Assembly (NCBI RefSeq): GCF_021404405.1
Contig: NZ_JABFTV010000001.1
Coordinates: 558,001 to 622,000, forward strand
Source of the DNA: Billgrantia aerodenitrificans
GTDB lineage: Bacteria; Pseudomonadota; Gammaproteobacteria; Pseudomonadales; Halomonadaceae
DNA length: 64,000 nt
Direction of reading: 5' to 3'
Shown here in pieces: positions 28,188 to 38,673 of this stretch. Position numbers and translations under genes: made by a program. The notes under the pieces are model-generated. The model saw only the letters and a list, made by a program, of their open reading frames with translations, ran no database searches and was not told the DNA's origin. Position 1 is the stretch's first letter, and each line of letters begins with the position of its first letter.

Positions 28188-28273
28188 GAATTCGCTAGCG
28201 ACTGCCACCCACTCATGACCGTATCGAGCCGGTACCCGGATGTACCGGCAGTGGCTCCCCTGCGGATGACTTC

Positions 28274-29158
28274 ATGGCCTTGACACGTACCCGTGGCCGG
28301 CGGCGTCGCGCCGTACTGCCACGCTGGCGCTCCCGCGTTCGCCAATTCGGCATCACTCTCGTCTTCGTGCTGGTCGGCAGCGGCCTGTGGTACACCCAGG
28401 AGCAGGAGTACCGCGACCAGCTGAGCTGGATGGGTGTGCCCACCTGGGACACCCTGACCCCGCTGACCGTGCACCGCGTGCTGCGCAACGACGGCTTCCT
28501 GGTGGGCTGGTCGGACGTGCGGGTCAATCCGCTATGGGTGAGCTATCTGCTGCACGACGTGGAGGAGCGCCGGGCGGCGCCCAGGCCAGACTTTCGCCGC
28601 GACTGGCGCACCCTGTGGCCGATTGCCGCCGACAGCTACTTCGGCAGCGGCTACGACCGCGGCCACCTGGCGCCCAACTACGCCATTGCCGTGGTGCACG
28701 GGCGTCAGGCCCAGGAGCAGTCGTTCCTGATGAGCAACATCTCGCCCCAGCGTCCCGACCTCAACCGCCGCCTGTGGCAGCGCCTGGAAGAGGCGGTGAT
28801 CGACCACTTCGTGCCGCGCTTCGGCGTGGTCCAGGTGATCACCGGTCCGGTCTTCCCCGAGCGCTTCCTCGACAACGTGACCAACCGGGTCGGGCTGGTC
28901 GAGATCCCCGAGGCGTTCTACAAGATCGTCGTGGTGCCGGCCGAGGAGCCCATGGCACTGGCCTTCATCATGCCCCAGGAAGTGCGCGGCGACGAACCGC
29001 TGGACGACTACCTGGTGACCATCGATGAGGTGGAAGCGCGTACCGGGCTCAACTTCTTCCCGCGGCTGCCCGAGGAAGTGGCCGAGGTGTTGGAGGGAGA
29101 GGTGGTGGCGTCGGGGTGGGCGCTCGAAGAGGTGGCGCGGCTTCCCTCCAGATATTGA
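28274..29158 (+). CDS. membrane-anchored DNA/RNA non-specific endonuclease
   Basis: This 294-residue protein belongs to the beta-beta-alpha-metal NUC endonuclease family. A strongly basic start and one hydrophobic helix (about residues 26-39) form a signal anchor. The catalytic motif DRGHLAPNYA follows in the middle, then the metal-binding asparagine region MSNISPQRPDLN. Catalysis would occur on the periplasmic or outer side. It may degrade extracellular nucleic acid; nothing in the neighbourhood suggests a toxin pair. The ribosome binding site is weak. Confidence 0.9.
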   Translation: MALTRTRGRRRRAVLPRWRSRVRQFGITLVFVLVGSGLWYTQEQEYRDQLSWMGVPTWDTLTPLTVHRVLRNDGFLVGWSDVRVNPLWVSYLLHDVEERRAAPRPDFRRDWRTLWPIAADSYFGSGYDRGHLAPNYAIAVVHGRQAQEQSFLMSNISPQRPDLNRRLWQRLEEAVIDHFVPRFGVVQVITGPVFPERFLDNVTNRVGLVEIPEAFYKIVVVPAEEPMALAFIMPQEVRGDEPLDDYLVTIDEVEARTGLNFFPRLPEEVAEVLEGEVVASGWALEEVARLPSRY

Positions 29159-29196
29159 GGTGGGCCAGATACTGAGTCAGGGAGGCATTCGGGCAC

Positions 29197-29226
29197 AAAA
29201 AACCGCGATCAGTCGCGGTTCTCTTT
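29197..29226. terminator. bidirectional terminator between the nuclease and tRNA-Leu genes
   Basis: An 8-bp stem AACCGCGA/TCGCGGTT (29201-29208 with 29213-29220) with loop TCAG is flanked by AAAAAA on the left and CTCTTT on the right. It therefore ends the minus-strand tRNA-Leu transcript with a T-run and can also serve the nuclease gene. Confidence 0.88.
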
Positions 29227-29300
29227 ATTCGCTCTGGCGATGTTTCTAATTCACTCTGGCGATGTTTCAACTTGCATGACGCGGTCTGCTCGTAGAGCAG

Positions 29301-29387
29301 TGGTGCCCAGGAGAGGACTTGAACCTCCACATCCGTAAGGATACTAGCACCTGAAGCTAGCGCGTCTACCAATTCCGCCACCTGGGC
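29301..29387 (-). tRNA. tRNA-Leu (CAG), copy 3 in transcription order
   Basis: An 87-base class II tRNA with a long variable arm, acceptor GCCCAGG/CCTGGGC, anticodon CAG (loop TTCAGGT) and encoded CCA. The anticodon arm matches E. coli tRNA-Leu(CAG). Confidence 0.96.
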
Positions 29388-29458
29388 GCATCATGCCTGT
29401 CGTGCTTTCGCTATTTTCGTACTCTGCCGTTGTCGCCGTCGTGTTCGCGCCTCTGGGA

Positions 29459-29545
29459 TGGTGCCCAGGAGAGGACTTGAACCTCCACATCCGTAAGGAT
29501 ACTAGCACCTGAAGCTAGCGCGTCTACCAATTCCGCCACCTGGGC
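29459..29545 (-). tRNA. tRNA-Leu (CAG), copy 2 in transcription order
   Basis: Identical to the copy at 29301-29387: 87 bases, anticodon CAG, encoded CCA. Confidence 0.96.
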
Positions 29546-29578
29546 GAACACGAGCGATTCGAGCTGAATAAAGAGCGA

Positions 29579-29665
29579 TGGTGCCCAGAAGAGGACTTGA
29601 ACCTCCACGTCCGTAAGGACACTAGCACCTGAAGCTAGCGCGTCTACCAATTCCGCCATCTGGGC
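29579..29665 (-). tRNA. tRNA-Leu (CAG), copy 1 in transcription order (variant)
   Basis: An 87-base tRNA-Leu(CAG) that differs from the other two by paired changes. The acceptor is GCCCAGA/TCTGGGC and a variable-arm pair is also swapped, so base pairing is preserved in both places. Confidence 0.96.
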
Positions 29666-29676
29666 AGGCGACGCGT

Positions 29677-29704
29677 ATCTTACCCAATTTGTGGGCCAAT
29701 GCAA
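29677..29704 (-). promoter_or_regulatory. sigma70 promoter of the tRNA-Leu operon
   Basis: On the minus strand TTGCAT (29704-29699) and TAAGAT (29682-29677) are separated by 16 bases. They lie about 12 bases before the first tRNA-Leu. Confidence 0.7.
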
Positions 29705-29766
29705 GAGTCGGGGCGGTAAAAGAGTCGAATGCGGGGCTCAATTCATGTCGGGTTGAGCCGTCATGG

Positions 29767-29795
29767 TTGGGAACCGCCACTACCGGCGCTATAAT
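29767..29795 (+). promoter_or_regulatory. sigma70 promoter of rnr-rlmB
   Basis: TTGGGA (29767-29772) and a perfect TATAAT (29790-29795) are separated by 17 bases. The rnr start codon lies about 95 bases downstream of the likely transcription start. Confidence 0.8.
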
Positions 29796-29896
29796 GCGGG
29801 CATGACAAATGACTCTATTAGCAATACCCCACGTATGCGGCAACTTGCCGACTCTCTTCCCCGAATGCTGCTCCCGTTGCCAAGGATGCCCCTCGC

Positions 29897-32290
29897 ATGA
29901 CTCATTGGACGCTCAGCAACGACCCCCATGCCAGCCGTGAAGCCCACAAGTATGACAAGCCGGCGCCTAGCCGCGAGTACCTGCTGGCGCGTCTGGAGGA
30001 GTATGGCAAGCCGATCACCCATGAATCCATGAGCCGCATGCTGGGTCTGGAGGACGATGAGCTGCAGGAGGCGGTGCGCCGCCGGCTGGCTGCCATGGAA
30101 CGCGACGGCCAGGTGCTGCGCAACCGCGCCGGCGCCTACGCGCTGATCGACAAGCTCGACCTGATCAAGGGCAAGGTGCTTGGCCACCGCGACGGCTTCG
30201 GCTTCGTGCTGCGCGACGACGGCAAGAAACCCGACCTGGTGCTGCCGCCGCGGCAGATGCGCCGGGTCTTCCACGGCGACTACGTGCTGGTGCGCGTCAG
30301 CGGTCGCGACCGCCGCGGCCGCGACGAGGCCACCATTGCCGAAGTGCTGTCGCGCAATACCCAGACCATCGTCGGCGTCTATCGCGAGAATACCTCCGAA
30401 TTCGGCGTGCTGATCCCCGAGAACCCGCGCATCACCCAGGAGGTGATCATTCCTCATAGCGCCTGTGGCGGTGCCCGCGACGGCCAGGTGGTATCGGCCC
30501 GGATCGTGCAGCAGCCCGATACCCGGGTGCAGCCGGTGGGCGAGGTGGTCGAGGTGCTCGGTGAGCGTATGGATCCGGGCATGGAGATCGACATCGCCAT
30601 CCGCAGCTACGAGATTCCTGCCGAGTTTCCGCCCGAGGTGCACGATCAGATCGCCGGGATGTCCGCCGAGGTGGCCGAGCAGGACAAGCAGCATCGTATC
30701 GATCTGCGCGACATCCCGCTGGTGACCATCGACGGCGAGGACGCTAAGGATTTCGATGACGCCGTGTGCGCCTGGAAGACGAAGTCCGGCAGCTGGAAGC
30801 TGATCGTCGCCATCGCCGACGTCTCGCATTACGTGCGTCCCGGCACGCCGCTCGACGAGGAGGCGATTCGGCGCGGCAACTCGGTCTACTTCCCCGGGCA
30901 GGTGGTACCGATGCTGCCCGAGCTGCTCTCCAACGGTTTGTGCTCGCTCAACCCGGACGTCGATCGCCTGGCCATGGTCTGCGAGATGAATATCTCGAAG
31001 CAGGGGGTGATCAGCCGCTATCGCTTCTACGAGGCGGTGTTCCGTTCCCATGCGCGACTGACCTACAACAAGGTGGCGGCGATCCTCGACGAGGACGACC
31101 CCGAGGGCGACGCGCTGCGCGAGGAGTATCGCGCCCTGGTCAAGCCGCTCAAGGGGCTGCACGAACTCTACAAGGTGCTGCGTCAGGCCCGCGAGGAGCG
31201 CGGCGCCATCGACTTCGAGACCACCGAGACGGCGATCCTCTTCAACGAGGAGCGCAAGATCGAGAAGATCGTGCCGCGCACCCGCAACGATGCCCACAAG
31301 CTGATCGAGGAGTGCATGCTGGCGGCCAACGTGGCCACCGCGCGCTTCCTCGACAAGCACGACCTGCCGGCGCTCTATCGCATTCACGAGCGCCCCTCGC
31401 CGGAGCGTCTCGACAAGCTGCGCCTGTTCCTCAACGAACTGGGGCTCTCGGTGGGCGGCGGCGACGAACCCACGCCCCAGGACTATCAGGCCCTGGCCGA
31501 GGCGATTCGCGGCCGCCCCGATGCCGACGTGATCCAGACCGTGATGCTGCGCTCCATGAGCCAGGCGGTCTACTCACCTCAGAACGAGGGCCATTTCGGC
31601 CTGGCCTACCCGGCCTACGCTCACTTCACCTCGCCGATTCGTCGCTACCCGGATCTGCTGGTGCATCGCGCCATTCGCTCGGTGGTGCGTGGGCCGCGCC
31701 AGACCAATACGGTGCTGCGTGCCGAAGGGGCCAAGGTGGATCCACCAAGCAAGTGGTGCCCCTACACCTTCGAACAGATGCTCGAGCTCGGCGAGCACTG
31801 CTCGATGACCGAGCGCCGCGCCGACGACGCCACCCGTGACGTCGAGGACTGGCTCAAGTGCGAGTTCATGTCGGACAAGCTCGGTGAGGTGTATGAAGGA
31901 ACCATCGCCTCGGTGACCCAGTTCGGTATCTTCGTACGCCTCGACGAGGTCTACGTCGAGGGGCTGGTGCACGTTACTTCGCTGCCCTCGGACTACTACC
32001 ACTACGAGCCCGAGAAACATCGCCTCAAGGGCGAACGTACCGGCATGAGCTACCGCCTGGGCGATGGCGTCACCGTGCAGGTGGCCCGTGTGGACCTGAA
32101 CGATCGCAAGATCGACTTCGCCCTCGAGGACGAGAAGCCGCGGCCCAAACGTCAGCCGCGCAAACGGAGCGGTGAGGCAGAGGCGACTTTCACGCCAAAG
32201 CCGGCCGCCGGTAAGGCGGAAGACAAGGGTGAGCGAGGCAAGGGCGGCAAGCGTCGTCGCGGCCCGCGCCGGTCGAGGTCGCGCGGCTGA
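29897..32290 (+). CDS. rnr: ribonuclease R
   Basis: RNase R is a 3'-5' exoribonuclease that degrades structured RNA and takes part in RNA quality control. The 797-residue protein has an N-terminal helix-turn-helix-like region, cold-shock domains, and the RNB catalytic core with the aspartate cluster in DGEDAKDFDDAV (D279, D285, D287 and D288). An S1 domain (about residues 650-735) and a lysine/arginine-rich tail end it. Its TGA overlaps the rlmB ATG, giving tight coupling with that methyltransferase, a common arrangement. Confidence 0.97.
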   Translation: MTHWTLSNDPHASREAHKYDKPAPSREYLLARLEEYGKPITHESMSRMLGLEDDELQEAVRRRLAAMERDGQVLRNRAGAYALIDKLDLIKGKVLGHRDGFGFVLRDDGKKPDLVLPPRQMRRVFHGDYVLVRVSGRDRRGRDEATIAEVLSRNTQTIVGVYRENTSEFGVLIPENPRITQEVIIPHSACGGARDGQVVSARIVQQPDTRVQPVGEVVEVLGERMDPGMEIDIAIRSYEIPAEFPPEVHDQIAGMSAEVAEQDKQHRIDLRDIPLVTIDGEDAKDFDDAVCAWKTKSGSWKLIVAIADVSHYVRPGTPLDEEAIRRGNSVYFPGQVVPMLPELLSNGLCSLNPDVDRLAMVCEMNISKQGVISRYRFYEAVFRSHARLTYNKVAAILDEDDPEGDALREEYRALVKPLKGLHELYKVLRQAREERGAIDFETTETAILFNEERKIEKIVPRTRNDAHKLIEECMLAANVATARFLDKHDLPALYRIHERPSPERLDKLRLFLNELGLSVGGGDEPTPQDYQALAEAIRGRPDADVIQTVMLRSMSQAVYSPQNEGHFGLAYPAYAHFTSPIRRYPDLLVHRAIRSVVRGPRQTNTVLRAEGAKVDPPSKWCPYTFEQMLELGEHCSMTERRADDATRDVEDWLKCEFMSDKLGEVYEGTIASVTQFGIFVRLDEVYVEGLVHVTSLPSDYYHYEPEKHRLKGERTGMSYRLGDGVTVQVARVDLNDRKIDFALEDEKPRPKRQPRKRSGEAEATFTPKPAAGKAEDKGERGKGGKRRRGPRRSRSRG

Positions 32291-33120
32291 TGGCACAAGG
32301 CAGAAAAGGGCCGAAGCGAGATGCCGGCCGTAGATCGAGAGCGGGTGCTCCATCGGCTCCTGCGGCTACGCCGGGCGGGCTCGATGCCGTATTCGGCGTG
32401 CATGCGGTGCGTGCCCTGCTGGCGCGCGGCGAAACGCCCAGGGTGCTGTGGGTACAGGAGGGCGATGCCCAGCAGCGCCTGGTCGAGCTGATCGAGCAGG
32501 CCCGCCGTGGCGGCGCGCGAGTCGAGCAGCATCCACGTGACGAACTCGACCGTCTGGCCAGGGAGGCCTCGCATCAGGGCGTCGTCGCCTTTGCCGCGCC
32601 GCTGGCCTTCGAGAGCGAGGCGTCGCTGTGGTTCAAGCTGGAGGCCTGGCCCCACGCTACGCCGCCGCTGCTGCTGGTACTCGACGGCGTTACCGACGTG
32701 CACAACTTCGGCGCCTGCCTGCGCAGCGCTGATGCTGCCGGCGTGCACGGCGTGATCGTGCCCAAGGACAAGTCGGCGCCGCTCAATGCCACGGTGCGCA
32801 AGGTGGCCTGCGGTGCCGCCGAGAGCGTGCCGGTCTATCAGGTGACCAATCTGGCCCGCGCGCTGGCCCGGCTCAAGGAGCTCGGCATCTGGATCACCGG
32901 CACCGCCGGCGAGGCCGAGGCGATGCTCTTCGAGGCCGAGTTCACCGGCCCCACGGCGCTGGTGATGGGTGCCGAGGGCAAGGGCATGCGGCGGCTGACC
33001 CGCGAGGCCTGCGATGGTCTGGTCAAGTTGCCCATGGCCGGCAGCGTAACCAGCCTCAACGTCTCGGTAGCCACCGGCATCTGTCTATTCGAGGCGGTGC
33101 GCCAGCGCTGCGGTGCATGA
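32290..33120 (+). CDS. rlmB: 23S rRNA (guanosine-2251-2'-O) methyltransferase RlmB
   Basis: RlmB is a SpoU/TrmH-family methyltransferase that modifies G2251 in the ribosomal P loop. The 276-residue protein has a basic N-terminal extension, the substrate-binding domain opening with VFGVHAVRALL, and the three knot motifs: LDGVTDVHNFGACLRSADAAG, LVMGAEGKGMRRL and LPMAGSVTSLNVSVATG (the first cut here to its outline). The N-terminal arginine-rich stretch is longer than in E. coli. Its ATG overlaps the rnr stop codon (TGATG). Confidence 0.96.
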   Translation: MAQGRKGPKRDAGRRSRAGAPSAPAATPGGLDAVFGVHAVRALLARGETPRVLWVQEGDAQQRLVELIEQARRGGARVEQHPRDELDRLAREASHQGVVAFAAPLAFESEASLWFKLEAWPHATPPLLLVLDGVTDVHNFGACLRSADAAGVHGVIVPKDKSAPLNATVRKVACGAAESVPVYQVTNLARALARLKELGIWITGTAGEAEAMLFEAEFTGPTALVMGAEGKGMRRLTREACDGLVKLPMAGSVTSLNVSVATGICLFEAVRQRCGA

Positions 33121-33140
33121 GCCGCCAGCGCAGCGCCAGC

Positions 33141-33169
33141 TTGCAACCGGCGGTGCAGATCACTAGAAT
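33141..33169 (+). promoter_or_regulatory. sigma70 promoter of the rpsF operon
   Basis: TTGCAA (33141-33146) and TAGAAT (33164-33169) are separated by exactly 17 bases. This leaves a leader of about 118 bases before rpsF. Confidence 0.78.
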
Positions 33170-33231
33170 ACAGGCGCCCGTTCCTGCGTGAGCGGGCGTT
33201 GTCATTTCGACTATCACCTCCTTGCTTCTCC

Positions 33232-33262
33232 TGAGAGCCGGCCCACCATGGCACAGGTCTCA
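33232..33262 (+). promoter_or_regulatory. candidate S6:S18-binding leader of rpsF
   Basis: TGAGA (33232-33236) pairs with TCTCA (33258-33262). A GCCG bulge lies directly 3' of the first strand and a small inner helix (GCC/GGC) completes it. The known autoregulatory S6:S18 leader has a stem with a bulged CCG, which this resembles. A covariation-model check would be needed to confirm it. Confidence 0.4.
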
Positions 33263-33293
33263 CGCGGAAGCTGCCAACCCGAAAGGAGATCCC

Positions 33294-33677
33294 ATGCGTC
33301 ATTACGAAATCGTGTTCATGGTCCACCCGGACCAGAGCGAGCAAGTACCGTCCATGGTCGAGCGTTACTCCAGCATCGTCACCGAGAGCGGTGGCACCGT
33401 GCATCGTCTGGAGGACTGGGGCCGTCGTCACCTGGCCTACCCGATCAACAAGATCCACAAGGCTCACTACGTGCTGATGAACGTCGAGTGCAGCGGCGAG
33501 ACCCTCGAGGAAATCGAGAACATCTTCCGCTTCAACGACGCCATCATTCGCAGCCTGGTGGTGCGCTGCAAGGAAGCCATCACCGAAGCTTCGCCGATGA
33601 TGAAGCCGGCAGACGACAAGCGTGCGCGTCGCGAAGAGAAGCCGCGCGCCGAAGAAGAAACTGCCGAAGCCCACTGA
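33294..33677 (+). CDS. rpsF: 30S ribosomal protein S6
   Basis: S6 binds the central domain of 16S rRNA together with S18. The 127-residue protein opens with the family [18 protein letters not shown] and contains [16 protein letters not shown]. The acidic/basic mixed tail ends in EEETAEAH, typical of proteobacterial S6. The start follows an AAAGGAGA site; an ATG 72 bases upstream is excluded. It is the first gene of rpsF-rpsR-DUF2232-rplI. Confidence 0.98.
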   Translation: MRHYEIVFMVHPDQSEQVPSMVERYSSIVTESGGTVHRLEDWGRRHLAYPINKIHKAHYVLMNVECSGETLEEIENIFRFNDAIIRSLVVRCKEAITEASPMMKPADDKRARREEKPRAEEETAEAH

Positions 33678-33701
33678 TCGCACGTACCGAGGAGTCTCTA
33701 C

Positions 33702-33929
33702 ATGGCACGCTTTTTCCGCCGCCGTAAGTTCTGCCGTTTCACCGCTGAAGGCGTGAAGCAGATCGATTACAAGGATCTGGACACGCTGAAGGCCTACATT
33801 ACCGAAACCGGCAAGATCGTACCCAGCCGCATCACCGGTACCAAGGCCCGTTATCAGCGTCAGCTGGCAACCGCCATCAAGCGCGCGCGCTACCTGGCCC
33901 TGCTGCCCTACACCGACAGCCACCAGTAA
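33702..33929 (+). CDS. rpsR: 30S ribosomal protein S18
   Basis: The 75-residue protein has the S18 hallmarks [13 protein letters not shown], the [12 protein letters not shown] segment, and [23 protein letters not shown] (shown here in outline). It pairs with S6 in the small subunit platform. It is 24 bases after rpsF with a GAGGAG site. Confidence 0.98.
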   Translation: MARFFRRRKFCRFTAEGVKQIDYKDLDTLKAYITETGKIVPSRITGTKARYQRQLATAIKRARYLALLPYTDSHQ

Positions 33930-33941
33930 GCCGCCGGTTCG

Positions 33942-34796
33942 ATGTTGCCGATCGCCCGATGGTTGATGCGCGGCACGCCCTACGCCGTAGGCGGGGCGGC
34001 GCTGGCCGCGGTGATACCCTGGCTGTTCTGGCTCAGTGGCGCCATCGTGGCCTTGGTCACGCTGCGTCGCGGTCTGTCGCCGGCGCTGCCGGTGCTGGTA
34101 GCAGCCGCCATCCCTGCCGGCTGGTGGTGGGCTCAGGGCGACGCTCTGCCGCTGGCCAGCGTACTGCTGGTCACGCTGATGGCGGTGGTGCTGCGCTCCC
34201 GCATGCGCTGGAGCGAGGCGCTGGTCGTCGGCACGCTGGCTGCGGCGGTGATGATCCAGCTCGGTGTCTTCGTGCCGCCGGGCGGTGCCGGGCCGCTGCT
34301 GGAGCAGCTGCGTCAGGGCTCGGCCGAGATCGACCGCATGCTGACCGAGATGGCCAACCAGGGCTTCGACACCGAGGAGCTGGCCACGCTGCTGATCGGT
34401 GGCATCACCGGCCTGGTGGTGTTGATCGCTGCGGTGGGCTGTCTGGCGCTGGCGCGGGCCTGGCAGGCGGGGCTCTACAACCCCGGTGGCTTTCGCGAGG
34501 AGTTCCATGCGCTGCGCCTGATGCCGCGCGAACTCGGCCTGCTGGTGGTGCTCGGCGTGGTGGGCATGGTGCTGGGATTGCCGTCGCTCTCCATGCTGGT
34601 GTGGGTGCCGTTGCTGGTGGCCGGTATCGCTCTGGTGCACGGCTACGTCGGATTGAAAGGTATGAACGGGCTGTGGCTGATCGCTTTCTACGTACTGCTG
34701 ATCACCACCTGGCCCATGATTCTGATAGTGCTGCTGGTGGCCTTCATCGATGTGTTCGCGGATTTTCGCGGCCGTCTGGCCTCTCGCAGCGACTGA
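33942..34796 (+). CDS. DUF2232 (YybS-like) membrane protein
   Basis: This 284-residue protein has about eight membrane helices and a hydrophilic segment in the middle (SAEIDRMLTEMANQGFDTEE). A conserved-looking NPGGFREEFHALRLMP motif follows, typical of the DUF2232 proteins encoded between rpsR and rplI in many gammaproteobacteria. The function is unknown. Its place inside the ribosomal operon with short gaps (12 and 15 bases) shows it is co-transcribed with it. Confidence 0.88.
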   Translation: MLPIARWLMRGTPYAVGGAALAAVIPWLFWLSGAIVALVTLRRGLSPALPVLVAAAIPAGWWWAQGDALPLASVLLVTLMAVVLRSRMRWSEALVVGTLAAAVMIQLGVFVPPGGAGPLLEQLRQGSAEIDRMLTEMANQGFDTEELATLLIGGITGLVVLIAAVGCLALARAWQAGLYNPGGFREEFHALRLMPRELGLLVVLGVVGMVLGLPSLSMLVWVPLLVAGIALVHGYVGLKGMNGLWLIAFYVLLITTWPMILIVLLVAFIDVFADFRGRLASRSD

Positions 34797-34811
34797 CAAG
34801 AGGTTAACGAG

Positions 34812-35258
34812 ATGGAAGTCATTCTGCTCGACAACATTGGCAAGCTGGGCGGCCTGGGCGACAAGGTCACCGTGAAGCCCGGCTACGGCCGTAACTACCT
34901 GGTGCCCTACGGCCTCGCCGTGCCGGCCACCAAGGACAACGTAGAAGCTTTCGAGGCGCAGCGCGCCGAGCTCGAGGCCCAGGCCGCCGAGCGCAAGGCG
35001 ATTGCCGAATCCCGTGCCGCTCAGCTGGCCGAGATCGAGCTGTCGCTGGTGGCCAAGGCCGGCGACGAAGGCAAGCTGTTCGGCTCCATCGGCCCGCGTG
35101 ACCTGGCCGAGGCGCTGGGTCAGGCCGGCATCGAAGTCGCCAAAAGCGAAGTTCGCATGCCCGAAGGTCCGATCCGCCAGACCGGTGAATACGACATCGA
35201 CCTGCATCTGCATGCCGAAGTCGATGCCACCGTTCGCGTGGTCGTCGTCGCCGAGTAA
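34812..35258 (+). CDS. rplI: 50S ribosomal protein L9
   Basis: L9 binds 23S rRNA near the L1 stalk and helps keep the reading frame. The 148-residue protein begins [19 protein letters not shown] and has the [15 protein letters not shown] signature. A long connecting helix and a C-terminal RNA-binding domain follow. It ends the operon and is closed by a strong terminator. Confidence 0.98.
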   Translation: MEVILLDNIGKLGGLGDKVTVKPGYGRNYLVPYGLAVPATKDNVEAFEAQRAELEAQAAERKAIAESRAAQLAEIELSLVAKAGDEGKLFGSIGPRDLAEALGQAGIEVAKSEVRMPEGPIRQTGEYDIDLHLHAEVDATVRVVVVAE

Positions 35259-35285
35259 GCCTTACCGCACTCGAACGACCCCAAG

Positions 35286-35313
35286 GGGCGCAGGAGAGAT
35301 CCTGCGCCCTTTT
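35286..35313 (+). terminator. rho-independent terminator after rplI
   Basis: A 10-bp perfect stem (35286-35295 with 35300-35309), loop GAGA, is followed by TTTT. It lies 27 bases after rplI. Confidence 0.92.
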
Positions 35314-35387
35314 CGTGTGCTGTATTGGGCAGGCGTGTGGGTGCTTAGACATTGGTAGTAATATTACATTTTGTCTTTGCATTGTAA

Positions 35388-37058
<1,671 letters not shown>

Positions 37059-37104
37059 GCCGGCTCCCGCAATCCCGTTGCTCGCACGCTGTTTCGAACC
37101 CTTG

Positions 37105-37131
37105 CCGCGACCGTTATCGGTCGCGGTTTTT
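37105..37131 (+). terminator. rho-independent terminator after the porin
   Basis: A perfect 9-bp stem CCGCGACCG/CGGTCGCGG (37105-37113 with 37118-37126), loop TTAT, is followed by TTTTT. Confidence 0.93.
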
Positions 37132-37207
37132 GTCATTTCGAAAGGTGGGGTGGGCAACGGGCATCGGGTAGAATGGCACGGCCCGTTCCCCTCAAGGTTG
37201 CCGCACC

Positions 37208-38596
37208 ATGAACGACACGCTCGAGCTCGATCAGGAAACCGCTGCGCTCAAGGTGCCGCCGCACTCGCTCGAAGCGGAGCAGTCGGTGCTGGGCGGCCTG
37301 ATGCTCGACAACCAGGCCTGGGACAACGTCGCCGACCGTCTGGTGGCCGACGACTTCTACCGCTATGAGCACCGCCTGATCTTCAATGCCATGACCGGGC
37401 TTGCCGAGGCATCCAAGCCGTTGGACGTGGTCACGCTCTCCGAGGCGCTGGAGGGGCGCGACCAGCTCGATACCGTGGGCGGGCTCGCCTATCTCGCCGA
37501 GCTGGCGCGCAACACCCCCTCGGCGAGCAACATCCGCGCCTATGCCGACATCGTTCGCGAGCGGGCCACGCTGCGCAAGCTGATTCGTGCCGCCAGCCAG
37601 ATCGCCGACGGCGCCTTTAGCCCCCAGGGGCGTCCCGCCGACGAGCTGCTCGACGAGGCCGAGCGGCTGGTGTTCCAGATCAGCGAGGAGCGCCCCAAGT
37701 CGGGCGGCCCCATCGGCATGAGCGAGCTGTTGGCCAAGGCGGTGGATCGCATCGACGAGCTGTTCAACATGAAGGGCGAGATGACCGGTCTCTCCACCGG
37801 TTTCCGCGATCTCGACGAGATGACCTCGGGCCTGCAGCCCTCCGACCTGGTGATCATCGCGGGCCGCCCCTCCATGGGTAAGACCACCTTCGCCATGAAC
37901 CTGGTCGAACACGCCGTGATCGCCAGCGACCGCCCGGTGATGGTGTTCTCCATGGAGATGCCCGCCGAATCGCTGATGCTGCGTATGCTGTCGTCGCTGG
38001 GACGCATCGACCAGACCCGGGTGCGTACCGGTCAGCTCGAGGACGAGGACTGGCCGCGGCTGACCTCGGCGGTCAACCTGCTCAAGGACAAGCAGCTGTT
38101 CATCGACGATACCGCGGCGCTGTCGCCCAACGAGATGCGCTCGCGCATCCGCCGGGTGGTGCGCGAGCACGGCAACCTGGCCCTGGTCATGATCGACTAC
38201 CTGCAGCTGATGCAGATCCCCGGCTTCTCCGAGAACCGCACTGGCGAGATCTCAGAGATCTCTCGCTCGCTCAAGGGCATGGCCAAGGAGTTCGGCTGCC
38301 CGGTGGTGGCGCTCTCCCAGCTCAACCGCTCGCTGGAGCAGCGTCCCAACAAGCGTCCGGTGATGTCGGACCTGCGCGAGTCCGGCGCCATCGAGCAGGA
38401 TGCCGACGTGATCGCCTTCGTCTATCGTGACGAAGTCTACAATCCGGATAACCCCGACAACCAGGGCCTGGCTGAGCTGATCATCGGCAAGCAGCGTAAC
38501 GGTCCCATCGGCACGGTGCACATGGCCTTCATCGGCAGGTACACCCGCTTCGAGGATCTGGCGCCGGATAGCTACGGCGACGCTTTCGGCGAGTGA
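37208..38596 (+). CDS. dnaB: replicative DNA helicase
   Basis: DnaB is the hexameric 5'-3' helicase at the replication fork. The 462-residue protein has an N-terminal primase-interaction domain opening with PPHSLEAEQSVLGGL. A RecA-like motor follows, with Walker A GRPSMGKTT (residues 219-227), the VMIDYLQLM Walker B, and SQLNRSLEQRP. Normal length shows that no intein interrupts it, although DnaB is a common intein host. A -10-like TAGAAT lies at 37169-37174 without a clear -35. Confidence 0.97.
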   Translation: MNDTLELDQETAALKVPPHSLEAEQSVLGGLMLDNQAWDNVADRLVADDFYRYEHRLIFNAMTGLAEASKPLDVVTLSEALEGRDQLDTVGGLAYLAELARNTPSASNIRAYADIVRERATLRKLIRAASQIADGAFSPQGRPADELLDEAERLVFQISEERPKSGGPIGMSELLAKAVDRIDELFNMKGEMTGLSTGFRDLDEMTSGLQPSDLVIIAGRPSMGKTTFAMNLVEHAVIASDRPVMVFSMEMPAESLMLRMLSSLGRIDQTRVRTGQLEDEDWPRLTSAVNLLKDKQLFIDDTAALSPNEMRSRIRRVVREHGNLALVMIDYLQLMQIPGFSENRTGEISEISRSLKGMAKEFGCPVVALSQLNRSLEQRPNKRPVMSDLRESGAIEQDADVIAFVYRDEVYNPDNPDNQGLAELIIGKQRNGPIGTVHMAFIGRYTRFEDLAPDSYGDAFGE

Positions 38597-38609
38597 AGCG
38601 CAGCAGCGC

Positions 38610-38637
38610 TTGAGCCAGCGGCGCGGCCCCGTATAAT
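38610..38637 (+). promoter_or_regulatory. sigma70 promoter of the 97-residue basic protein gene
   Basis: TTGAGC (38610-38615) and a perfect TATAAT (38632-38637) are separated by 16 bases, about 30 bases before the start codon. It starts just after dnaB, so the next gene is independently transcribed. Confidence 0.72.
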
Positions 38638-38673
38638 GCCGAGCCCCCGACAGTCGTTTTCGAGGAGTGACCC

